From NCBI RefSeq assembly GCF_964199755.1, contig NC_133896.1:94178200-94242199 (forward strand): a stretch of DNA of 64,000 nucleotides, given 5' to 3'. Source of the DNA: Larus michahellis. Lineage: Eukaryota; Chordata; Aves; Charadriiformes; Laridae. Each line of letters begins with the position of its first letter. Position 1 is the stretch's first letter. Shown one piece after another: positions 21,863 through 32,886 of this stretch. Under the pieces are notes generated by a model. The model was not told the DNA's origin, made no database searches, and saw only the letters and a program-made list of their open reading frames with translations. A program made the translations under genes and the position numbers.

Positions 21863-24291
21863 TAAGCTGGGGACCTGGTAATTTTTGATGTAGATAAGAA
21901 CGTATTGAAGCACTGCACCATAATATCTATTGGTCTGGGGTTTTTTGAGATTGCCTACAGGTGTGGGGATTTTTATAACAATGGTGTGTGTGTTTATAGC
22001 AAATTGCAATATATGTAATTCTTGCCGTACTATAAATTGTTATGGACAGAAGTCACCTACAAATGAGAAAGTGTTCCAGTGATACATGTATTTGTATTCC
22101 TATAGGTGTGCTGTTGAGGGGGCTGTTTTTTCTTGGAGTTACTTCTTTAGACTTCTTGTTATCTAGCTTTCACAAGGAGACACTATTGCAGTATATGCAG
22201 GCAATATTATAACCTCTGTGATCAAAGAGGAAACTGCTAGCATTGAAACAAATATATTGCCACACAATTAAGCTGTCTTCCACATGTCAAGGAATGATGA
22301 ATATTTGACTTGGGACAGGCTACCAATCATTTAATTAGCCTCTTGGGTGTGGAATAAGTTAAATATAGAGTCTTGAGCAATTGAAGCCTGGGTAGTTAAC
22401 GTTTTCTTTTTGCTGCTTCAGAAATGTCTGATACAGCTGCAGTATATTCTCACCATATCGTAATGGTTCAGTTTTCCTTCTGATAAGAAAATACTGTTGT
22501 ATGCATGAAAGGGTTTCATTCCTAGCTGAACACGTCCACGTCAAACTCCTTTGGACCAAATACTCTATAGTGGTAGAAACTCTGGACAAACTAATTCGAG
22601 CTAATTGATAGCAGGCGATGTACCTGATATGTACATGTCAGGCCAGGTACTGTGAGTCACTAATTTTGTGATAGATTTTTCTAATGAGTTATGCACCACT
22701 TGAATTTTCCTTTTACCCACTAATCCCTGGATTGCATTGCTATATCATGGTTTCTTTCTGTGTGTTGGTTAAGTGATTTAGAATAGCATGAGGTGTCAGT
22801 AAATCCGGCGAGGCTTTTTAATACTTTATGTTAACAGGGGGCAAATGAATTCCCTGGGAGTTGGTCTCTTCAGTTTTGAATTGCGTCATGGTAAAAGTCA
22901 CAAGAATAAGTCCAAAAGCCTTCTATACTGAATATTAGGGTTATATCTGAATTCCTGCAGTGAAGGTGTTTGTGTTACAGGGGGTTAAATTAGTATGCAA
23001 TGGAGTAGGAGTGCAGAGATGCACTGGAGGACATGGAGTTAAGCATCTAAGCTACCTACGCAACTCATCTCCTGTCTGACCAGTTTCAAGAGTCACCTGT
23101 ATGCACTTGATGGTCTATTGGGCCACAACAGAGATCTTCTGGCAAATGGAAAAAACTTCTAAGAAAAAAATCTGAGACTTCCTTCTATTTATGTGAATGT
23201 TCTTTTGGTCATTCTAAAAGATCACAAGTGAAACCAAGTCAGTTATAAAGAATTGAGAGTATCTTGCCAGAAGATCAAATCTGCATTTTCCATTAGGGTA
23301 CAATTAGTTTTGGAGAGCTGTGCTTGCAACATATCTTCTTACTGTCCAGTCATTCTGCACACAACTCTTCCTGACATCAGCTGGGTGTAGAATAGCATTT
23401 AAACCCGTTTATTACAATTAGGGTACACGATCCTTTATTTATGAGATCTGTATTTTTCTTACTATAGAAATGCTAAATTAACAGAATGCATTATCCAGCA
23501 TGGTGTTCATAATGATGCTCATCCTCTTAATGGATTACTTCTAAAGATACTTTCCTTTCAACATTTTGAGCATGTTGAGCCATGAAAGTTTTAAGTGGTG
23601 ATAATACAGAGAATTTGGCTTCCTTACACAGCTGTATTGGTGTAACATCTGATGGCATGGCAGTGGGCATGTGCATCCTCTTGGAGCTGCTTAGAATTGA
23701 AAAACGTGGGAGAAAAAGCACTTTTGAACTCTGGTTGTCTAATTAGCAGAAAAGCAATGACTGAAGAGGTGAAAGTGCAAATGGCTTTTTTTGTTATAAC
23801 TATGTGTGTAACTAGAGTGCTACAGGTAGTTGCCAGCAGGACTTGAACTTTAAAAGTTTCAGCCTCAAAAGCACAAACCTTTGTCATCTAAGCAAAAGAA
23901 TTACTGAAGGTTACAGTAGTTATGCAGTTATTTTTGTGGACTAGTGTCCTGGTTTGAGGTAAAACAGAACAAATTTTCTTTTCAGTAATTGTACTTTTCA
24001 GCTAAGTCTCTTCTAACTAACTGCACTTTCTGAAATTAACGGCATATTCTTCAGACAGTGTCTGCTTCCAGCCTGATGTTTATAGTTAATTTCAAGGAAT
24101 GGTATGCAGAGGAGCTCCTGCTTATACTTACTGCTGTAACAACCAAGGTCAGCTAACTTTGTCCATGTTGGAGGGTGAGAAGCAGAAGAGCACAGTGGGG
24201 TTGCACTTGCGGGGAGGAGGGGACAGGACAGGTGGCCCAAAACAGACCAACAGGGTACTCCGTCCCATCTGCATCATGCTCTCTTGCTCAA

Positions 24292-24298
24292 TATAAAA
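24292..24298 (+). promoter_or_regulatory. TATA box in the solo LTR
   Basis: TATAAAA lies within CAATATAAAAGCTGAGG, 348 bp into the LTR, where the U3 promoter of a retroviral LTR is expected. It could start a sense transcript inside GSK3B intron 8. Activity is unknown. Confidence 0.6.
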
Positions 24299-24572
24299 GC
24301 TGAGGGATTGAAGGGGTCAGCCTCCTTCTTTAATGGCCAGTGTCTGAGGAGGACTCTGTTCGTCTATCTTTGATCCCAATCCATGTGTTCCTGACTCCAG
24401 ATCCAGAATTCAGCTCCTGTCTGTCGCTGAGTCCAGTCTGGGACTTTCCCAGTGCCTGCCAGAGATGTGATCATCATCCTGGGAGCTCAATACTGGTTTT
24501 GTATATATTGTGTATATTTCATTATTTTCTTTTTCTGATATTATTATCTTTTCTTTTTATTATTAATATTTC

Positions 24573-24578
24573 ATTAAA
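24573..24578 (+). terminator. Polyadenylation hexamer in the solo LTR
   Basis: ATTAAA lies about 280 bp downstream of the LTR TATA box, consistent with the R/U5 boundary signal. It is in sense with GSK3B, so it could in principle cause premature intronic polyadenylation. Confidence 0.5.
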
Positions 24579-26083
24579 GTAGTTCTAGTTGCCTTTTCAA
24601 CCCATAAGGCTCTCCCTTGTTTTCTCTTCCTGCTCTTCTGGGAAGGTAGAGAGAGAGGGGTAAAGAGAGCATCTGTCATTTGTTTAGTGGCCAGCCCAGC
24701 CCAAACCACAACAACTGGTTGTGACCAAAGGACTCAACAGACAGAAGTGAAGGGGTTTTTGTGTGGAGGAACTTCCAGGCAGCTAGTTTTCAGCATGTTT
24801 GAGAGAATTACTGAGAATATAGTCACTCTCTACTAGAAGCTCTTTGGCACAAGGGCATTTTCCTTGTTGCTTTGTGGTATTTAATACAGCACAGGTATTT
24901 CTCAAAGTTGAGGGTTTTGTAGGTCCTACTTGGAGGTAGTTTCATGCAGTCGAGATGCCCAGTGACGGTGCATGTTTAGCTGCTGTCTGGATGTTTAACC
25001 TCTTCTGTGCGATCTGGAATTGGTTGTATCCAGGCCAATAATCTATACAAAAGTAAGGTCTATGGTTTGCTTTTGTTTTCAGGGAACTTTTTTGGTCTGC
25101 AAAAGTGTGTGTAGGTGGCAATTAAGAATTTTCTTTGGAAGCTGTAGTACCTATAGGTTGCATCTGAAATTCTGTGGTACGGACTTCTGTTGGATGTACC
25201 TGGTGCTCTGGTCTGCTCTCTAGGTATTTCTGGCAGCCATAGTTATGTTATTTTCTTGCTCAGTATTGCTATGTTGGTGTAATCTGCTACGTTCGCTGTT
25301 GCCTGCTGGGTGAAGAAGAATGGTGTCTGGTGCTTTAGTAGAATTGAAAGAGGTTCTGGGTTTTTTAAAGAACCAGAGAAATTGTTTGAGACTGAATAAG
25401 GATGAGTCGATGAAGGAATGTTGTTTCTCAGATTCATTCAGTTTCAGGCTTAAATTGGCATTTTGAGCACAAGTTTTACGGAAATTTGAAGTCTACCATC
25501 GTAGCTGTATCTTACATTTTTCAGTAGAAATGGAGTGGTATTATTCAATTACAGTATTGATATTCAATATGATGGAGTAGTATGAAGAAAGATAATCTCA
25601 AATTCTTCTTAGATTAGAAGAGAATTCAAGCTAACGCTCTAAAAATATTTCTCTGTGCTGCAGCAATAATGTGAGTTTACAGTGCAAACTGTGTTTTCAG
25701 ACCAGTTTTTCAGTCTGTTGACAATTTGAGATTGAAGTACTTTTGTAACTTAAGAGCCGGAATCTCTCTGTATAAAACATACAGAGGCCCCCTCCCTCCC
25801 CAGTATAGTTCTGTATTTTTCTACCAGTTACATGCATGGTGCAGATGATGATGGTAGTTCAGTGTGTCCCTGGGTAGTAAAGAGAGAGAGAGAGAACCTG
25901 AACTTTCCAGGAATCTTTAAAACCTTTCTTCCAAAACAGGACTTCTCTCTTCTTCCCTTCTGTCTCCTCCTCCCTCAAGGGGGAATCTGGGACATTTTGA
26001 TTCTTTCGGGGATGGTCCTTTTCAGAATACAGGAGTGTTTAATTTGGTAATGTAGATGTTTTTTTTCGTGCAGATGTCCCTTC

Positions 26084-26106
26084 TTTTTTTTTTTTTTTTT
26101 TTTTTT
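26084..26106. repeat. Poly(T) tract, 23 T
   Basis: An uninterrupted run of 23 thymines in intron 8. Read on the other strand it is an A-tail, but I see no antisense retroposed sequence next to it. Confidence 0.9.
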
Positions 26107-29100
26107 CCACTTAATATAGAACAGTTTGTATTCATGGAGGTGAATTCTACTGCCTCGGTCTGTGAGTAAGCACCATTAAGTTATAAAGGAAGCAAGGTTT
26201 TGCAGGGGTAGGAATATCCTTTGACTAACTGATACAGTCGGAAAAAAATGGACAGGCTTTTAGACACACAGTCATGTCTTCAGGTTTATCTTGGGTCAGA
26301 AAACTTGTCTTTTTTTTCCCAGATGTATCAGGTGACTGAATGAAAGTTACTGCCCTTTCTGGAGGCTTTGCTGCTGTTGTTTTTATTAGGTCAGAACTTT
26401 CCTTCTGCCTTTCAGCTACCTCAACTCCTTGAACCTTCTTCTTGGAAGTGCAGTCTGTTTCCTGCTACTAATCTTTATACTTGTTTCTCTTCTTCTGACT
26501 AAGCTTCGTCTATACTTCATAAGCATGTGACTGGAAAGACAAAAAGAAAATCCGAGATCAAGTGCAAAATTGTTGATCACAGGGCTGTTGAAGTTCAGCT
26601 TTGGTCATTAGCTTTCTCTGAAGCTTTCAGCCCTTTCGGAGGGGGCTGGGGCAGTGGGGTGGCTGATGAAAGGTCTAAATGGATGCTTCATAAGCTTGTG
26701 TTAGATAGGCGTTGCTTACCATGGCCACATTACAGCTGGCCTTTATCCTAGCATTACTCAGATGCTACCTTCAGATCTCAGATCCTTTGGGTTATGAAAA
26801 ACAAAGACTGTGCTGTGATTATTTCCAGAAATATGAAAAATGTCCATCAGTGACAGCCTGCCTTTCCCCTTGAATCCAGCTAGTAAAGGATCTTATTTGA
26901 GTAAGACTGTAGTAAATACAATAAAATTATGTAGTTTAGGCCTCTTCTGCATGGGGGAAGATGACTTGTTTAGATTTTTTTCCCCACCCAAGGATACTTC
27001 CACATGTTTGTCAGTAATGGCATTATAATGTGCTCATTTATCTACTGAGCTGCAAGCATGCCCATGGTTCGTGATGGCAGAACAGCACAGCAGGTTATAT
27101 TGGCAAAGGCTGTTTTCTTTAGTCAAATCATAACCTCTGCCTTGTCTCTGTTGTATAGATATGGAAGCAGTTTCCACTGCAGGCAGCTCTTTAAAATGGA
27201 GAGTGCATCTCTTCAGTGTGTTGTAGTTTAGTGGCCTTTGTTTCTGCTGTTCTGAAGATACTTGCAAGATTGTTCACACATGCAAGCACTTTTAAAATAT
27301 GTGGTTGGTGAGATAAGTTTGAGTGTACTCAAAAGAATGGCTTCATTCACCATCCCCAAATCTATAGCTAGCTGGCGTCTGAATCATAATTTCCAAGTCA
27401 GTGCTGAGATGGAAAAAGACAGGAGTCATTTGTTTAACAGTGGAAGAGAGAGAGAGAGGGAGAACTATCATGTGTGGGTTGCTTTTGAGCATCTCTGCCC
27501 TTCTGCAGTGCACTCTTGTGGATGAATACATGAGGACTTCTCTCTATAGCACTTTGCTGTCACAATAAAGTTGCAGCAGATTAGGGCATGGTCCCTTCCA
27601 ACTTTGTAAGCAGTTCTTTTTTGTTGGTGTTTATGCTGTTCAGAGCACTGTTCTGTCTGTGTCTTCAAGCCAAATTATTATAGCAGAGGAAAACAGTGTC
27701 TAAGATGAAACTTCAGGCTCTAGCTTATCCCTTTTGGCACTTTTCCAAAGCAATTGGCCACTTGTGGCTGAGGTGAAGTTGTGCAGAACCATGGTTGGTT
27801 GTATTATAGAGTAGCTTTGGATATTGACTTTAGGGTCCATATTTCTGCCTATATTATGAAATAATTTCTGCCAATATTATAGAATACTTGGCAAATACTT
27901 AAATCTGAGTATCCTCTCTGTGTGTGTATTCTTTGTATACATTTTACCATACTAATCACTTTAACTCAAACGTTAAATTTTTCTGTGCTTGTAGCAGGCA
28001 GTCCTGCCATCTTCACCACACGCTGGGACTGGGACACAAAGAGTCTGGTCTCTCTCATGAGCATGTTTTTCCACTCCCCAGAATCAGTTTCATGTCTTCA
28101 TCCTGTCCTACTCCTGTTCTCCTGGTTCTTGTCTGTTTTTTAAGCAGATTGTTTTGCTTGTAATGCTTCCAAAGTGACTGCTCATATTGTAGATTCGAGG
28201 AAGAAAACCAAACAGTAAAATGGATAAATAGACAGCTCGTTCTGTCACTTCTAATTATAAATGATGACAAAAGAAAGCAAAAATTCTTTTGTCAGAAATC
28301 TTGTAAGTGGACTTGCATTTGAGTTAAAGCTGAAAATGCAAACTCTTCTTTCTGAGATTGCAGTCTGAACTTTTGTAGAGCTACAAAGGTACGGTGGAGA
28401 TTAAACGTTTCTTTGGGCGCAGTTTCATAACTGGTATGAGTTCATCATGGAGCAGGGTCTGCCCTCCACCTCCCACCTGCATATTCCTGATGCCTCTCTT
28501 GTGCATTAGTGTTCATATAGTAGCAAAAACTTCTCGAATAACACAAGCATTTGGAATTTGGGTCCCCTTTCTTAACTGGCTGACCATTCAGTCCTGACTG
28601 CAAGCCTTGGGACGAGGGAACAGGGCAGACCTGCGTGGTCCGGAGAAGGGCAGAACTGTCTTTTCCAGTGTGAACTGGAAGTGATTTGTGCCTGTTGTGA
28701 AACCGTGCCCTGACCTCTTTCTGAAGAGTACAGTTCTGTTTTTCACTTGGGGTGTAATGACTTTCCAAGCAAAGAGTGAAAACAGCTCTGCTGGAGACTA
28801 ACATAAAAGAATAAAACCAGGTTTTTCTGGCAAGTTCATGTTTCCCAGCTGCTTTCGTAGGAGCAATAGTTTTTGACAGCGTAAATCTCTTATCTCCATC
28901 TAAAGCAGGAGAAAAGAAGCCAGGTTTGTTGTGTGTTAAATTAGCCTGCCTCTGCCCAATTGGTATGCAGTAAAGAAGGTACTGCTTAACAATAAATGAG
29001 TGAGCACTAATGTAACATTAAGACACGATTTGCATCAGTGCAAACTACGGAAATCAAATGCTAAGTTTAACGTGTCTTCTACAATGTATCATCTGTTTAG

Positions 29101-31444
29101 CTGTCCTATTGCAACACATCTGTCCAGGCTCTTCATAGCAGCTGTCCCATCAATGCTGAGAGCCCTTCCAGAGGTATATTTTTGGGAGTTCTCCCTAAGA
29201 AGAAGGAGAACTGTTTTGTTCTACTTAGCTTTGTTGCTTTCCTTTAGAGCTTGATAGAAGCAGAGCACATGCACTGGGTAATAAACGCAAGCTCGTTCTG
29301 TCTCTGCTGGGTCCTCAATGGAAGGAACCCAGTAACAAGTGTGTGGTCTCAACAAGAAGTAGCTTTGGAGACAGGTTCCTGGTCCTGTTCCCAGTTCTGT
29401 GTTGGCTCATTTGTAAGCCACTTAACCCTTCTGTCTTTATTTCATTTTACTCTATCTGAACAAGTGCCATCTGACAGATATTCTTGAGTAATAAGTTGTT
29501 TTACTATTTCTGAACCACTTTTTAATAAAAACGTAGGGGGATTTAATCAGAGAAGAAAGTTGGGGGGCTTATATATATTTTAAAATAACTCCCAACACCA
29601 ATGCCTCTTTGGTGGACTTTTGTTAACCTTCATTTGTATCGCATGAGTTCTGTGTGCTTCAAAATAGCCAAATGGCTGTTTCAGAAATCCCATTCTGATG
29701 GCAGAGCTTCAGCCACAGCTTTGGTTTTTCTTGTGTCAGGTGGAGCTCAGTACATACGTTGCTGTCTTGCATGTGTCTCTTCCCTCTCCTTTTGTGTTTA
29801 TGAATGTGTCATGTTTATCATAAGGCTTATTATTATATTAAACTCGCCTGACCAAAATACTGCTTTATGTTGTAAAGTCGTGGTAATTGTATTGTGCTAT
29901 TGCATTTTTTTAAAAGTTGATTTGAGGGTCATGTCCTACATTTGATGACTTTGCTTGTAAACAGTACAAGCTTTTGGTTGAAGGGAGGAGCTTTCTCTCT
30001 TACCTAAAGTTCGTGTGCCATCAAAAATGTGCTTACAAACTGAAGGGAGATGTGCACAGACTGTCAGCCTGAATTGGTGGTGTGGGTGGTTCTTGGCAAA
30101 ACGTATGAGTCTCTGAAGCTGGTGAGGAAATTTTTAACCGTGGTGTCACAAACTTGATGCGTTAGCAACAGATGTCATTTTCATAAGCCTCTGCTCTCTC
30201 AGGGAGCGCAGCATGCAAGCAGTATTCACAATCTGCATGCAAAACGCACAGTGGTTGATGGCATGAAGTCATGTCTTTTAATACACACTGGCTAGAAGAG
30301 CACCTTGATGTAACATTGTGAAGCTTTGGCTTTGGGGCTTAATTAGACCAAGACGACGGAGCTCCGTGTTGTGCATGGAAAGTCTGTTTGAAGAATGTCA
30401 ATGAACTGAAAGTCAGAGCAACCATTCTGTTAAAACAATACTTAGCTCTTGCCCCATGTGGTTTTATATGAGAGCTGAATGCTGATGTGAGTGAAGTGAA
30501 ATGGCAGAATCCCGTGCTTTCCATCCTTTTTCTTTTGTCTCTCCATGCGCGCAAAAAAAAAAAAAAAAATCGGAAGGGGTGTGAACTCCACTACACTGGT
30601 AGGAACTATTTCAGATTAGTAAGATAAAATGTGACCGTTCTGCTAGCGCACAAAGACTTCATCTAAATTGAAGTCACTTGGGGACGAGAACTGCATAGTG
30701 CACCAGGGGCAGTTAGGCCTAGCAATCATTTTTGAAACGTTGAAGATGGTGGTAGTTCTGAAAAATGAAGGGGGAGTAACATTTAAAAAAAAAAAAACAA
30801 ACAAACAACAAAAAAAAACCCATTTATAGCAGTGTAACTTAAAAAGGAGAGGGGAGTGTGTCTAGCCTTGCTGTCTAGTTGTTACGGTCTGTCAGCATTT
30901 GAGCATCACCAACATGCCTGAACAAAGAAAGAACTTGCACTGGTCCCTCAGCTTTTTGGCGAGGTATAGATTTATTGGGACCTGAGGGGTAGGGGGAAGA
31001 AAACCAAAAGCACCAAAAGCTGTGGTTTTGGATGAGTCAGCATTTCCATTTGACATGATCATTCAGAGACTTGTAACTCATCCGAAAAATAAAAAACCCA
31101 AACAAACAAAAAAAACCAGCGACCTGGGTCTCAGCCCAAAATTCATTTGCTTTGCAGAAACAAGAGGTTTTGAGTTATGCAAGTGCAAATTTTCCTTGAA
31201 GAATATTGTATGTAAAGCCTTTTTTTTTGCATTTGTTTATCTCCAAAACAGGTTCATTTTTTAAAATGAAAACTTGAGCCTTCGGTCCCTCCTGTGGACA
31301 AATAGCCTTACACAAGGTCTTGTTTCATTTTAGAAAAATGAATTGCTGCGCCGGTGGGGTAGTATTTGATTGCTTTAAAAGTTCCTGTCAGTGTTTTATT
31401 TTTGTTTTCGGTTGTGGACTTGCTGTGCCTTTTGCCCGGCCATA

Positions 31445-31670
31445 TTTAGTCTGCATACTAAATGTTAGTCCGCCCAAACACTTTACTTTGTGCACTTAGC
31501 TTTTTTCCTTCTTTTTTTTTCCTTTCTCCTTTTTTCTTTCTTTTTCAATTTTTTTTTTCTTTTGCTTTCACCCAGATGTATATTAGACCAAGACAGACTT
31601 TGCTCCGATGGGCCGGATTTTAGTCCGTGCACTAAATTTTAGTCCGCAGACTAAAAAGAATCCGCGGATT
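31445..31670. repeat. Cluster of TTTAGT...ACTAAA dyads plus a 12-bp palindrome
   Basis: Three 18-bp dyads share the pattern TTTAGT, six bases, ACTAAA: at 31,445-31,462 (centre CTGCAT), 31,619-31,636 (centre CCGTGC) and 31,638-31,655 (centre CCGCAG). The last extends to perfect 8-bp arms, TTTTAGTC-CGCA-GACTAAAA (31,637-31,656). Each of the first two is followed two bases later by another TTAGTCCG half. A perfect 12-bp palindrome, AATCCGCGGATT, follows at 31,659-31,670. I do not recognise the motif. It could be a transcription-factor array, an RNA hairpin series or the remains of a DNA element. Confidence 0.8.
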
Positions 31671-31930
31671 ATTTACTAGATCAATTCCCTCACTGAGAAC
31701 TACAGAGACCTTAATCTCCTGCTGAGCCGTACGTGCGAGGGGCTTCACGGCTCACGAATCCTGCTGTCTGTCTGTCCTCCCTCCCGCCCCTTCCCACCAC
31801 GGAGCGCCGGGGCCGGCATGGCCTTGGCGTTGGCGCCCCGTGGCATGGAAGTGCTGGCGTTCCCATTGCCGCTGGCGGCAGCCGCTCGTGTAGTTCTCGG
31901 TGGGCGAATTGGGCAGCTTTCCCGGTGGAA
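31600..31930. promoter_or_regulatory. CpG-rich patch in intron 8
   Basis: CpG dinucleotides are dense here (for example GTACGTGCGAGG, GGAGCGCCGGGGCCGG and GCGTTGGCGCCCC), in sharp contrast to the AT-rich intron around it. CpGs thin out but persist to about 32,240. Such patches may be intragenic promoters or enhancers. No splice-bounded exon or known coding sequence is recognisable in it. Confidence 0.55.
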
Positions 31931-32847
31931 CTGTGTTGAATGGGAAGAGCTAAAAGACCGCAGGGGTTTTCACTTTTATTTCTTAGGGCGTTACTCAAAA
32001 GGGAGGCGGGAGGGGACAAATTGAGGGGGGAAAAAAATTTCTTAAGTAATGGGTGCGACGGGTATGAGGGGGAATAAACCCGCAATAGAGAGAAATTCAG
32101 TCCATACCCGCACTCCTGAGGTGGTACGTCCAGTTCCTGAAGAATCCTAAAGAGATAACGCCAGCAAACAAAATCCAGTGGCGGGGGAAGTCAATCCAAA
32201 ATGGACAATAATCCGCGGCGGCCTGAGGCACTCATAGTTCACACAAATTAAAAGCATCCAAATTCAAAGTGCAGATCTCGGATTTTTACTTTCTCTTCAG
32301 CACAAATTATAAATTGCTAGGGGTTTGGGGTTTTTGGAGGAAAAAAAAAAACAACAAACAAAAAACCAAACCAAAACAACCCAAAAGTTTACATTGTATC
32401 TCTGGGACAGATTTACAAGTGGGATGCACCTTTGGGGACAAACTGATCTGGCCCCGTTGTCTGTGGACATTTATATCCGGGGCCAAGGACTAAAAATTCT
32501 TTATGATGGGAATTTCAATTACCCTTTTAGTTCGAGTTAGAGTTTTGATTTCAATTTTTTTTTTATTTTTTTAGTAAATGCACTGGCATTGGAACATAAA
32601 TTTAATATAGAAATGTTTCTATACTATGCCTCACCATTGCACAATCGATTTTTTTGGCATACACTGTGGTGAAGTTGGACTTGCTGCTATGGAGACTGAT
32701 GTTTAAAGTTTCTAATTGTATAAACATTTTATATGTCCCCCACACCATGGATTTCTTATAATATTGGCTATATTTTTCCTTGCTGGACTATTCTCTTTTG
32801 GATTGACTCCCCCTGTTTGGATTATTTCACTGCATTATCATCTTTAG

Positions 32848-32886
32848 GACTCGTCAGGAACAGGACATTTCACCTCAGGAGTACGG
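32848..32886 (+). CDS. GSK3B: GSK3B alternative neuronal exon 8b (39 nt)
   Basis: This 39-nt exon is bounded by ATCTTTAG and GTATGT and reads in phase 0 as DSSGTGHFTSGVR. That is the 13-residue insert of the longer, brain-enriched GSK3B isoform (GSK3-beta2, 433 residues in human), inserted after Lys303 within the C-lobe next to the Axin/FRAT groove. In mammals the insert lowers activity toward tau and is enriched in neurons. Inclusion keeps the frame with exon 8 (ending AAG) and exon 9 (starting GTC). The exon lies 2.4 kb upstream of exon 9. Identity to the human peptide is from memory, but the match of length, phase and position leaves little doubt. Confidence 0.96.

Larger units (their letters stand above)
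23945..24713 (+). mobile_element. Solo LTR of an avian endogenous retrovirus
   Basis: A 769-bp segment begins TGTCCTGGTTTG and ends CAAACCACAACA, which form imperfect terminal inverted repeats with the TG...CA ends of an LTR. Flanking pentamers ACTAG (23,940-23,944) and ACTGG (24,714-24,718) match at 4 of 5 bases, as expected of an old 5-bp target duplication. The order TATA box, then AT-rich stretch, then polyadenylation hexamer gives a U3-R-U5 layout on the + strand. No gag, pol or env sequence adjoins it, so it is a solo LTR left by recombination between two LTRs. The exact family cannot be named without a repeat library. Confidence 0.85.

Noticed and set aside
27580..27605. GGTCCCTTCCAACTTTG resembling a CR1 3' end
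   Set aside because: Only about 15 bases match, with no flanking CR1 text; too short to call.
30342..31594. ATTAGACCAAGAC present at both 30,342 and 31,582
   Set aside because: A 13-base exact match between two sites is expected several times by chance in 64 kb, and the flanks diverge quickly.
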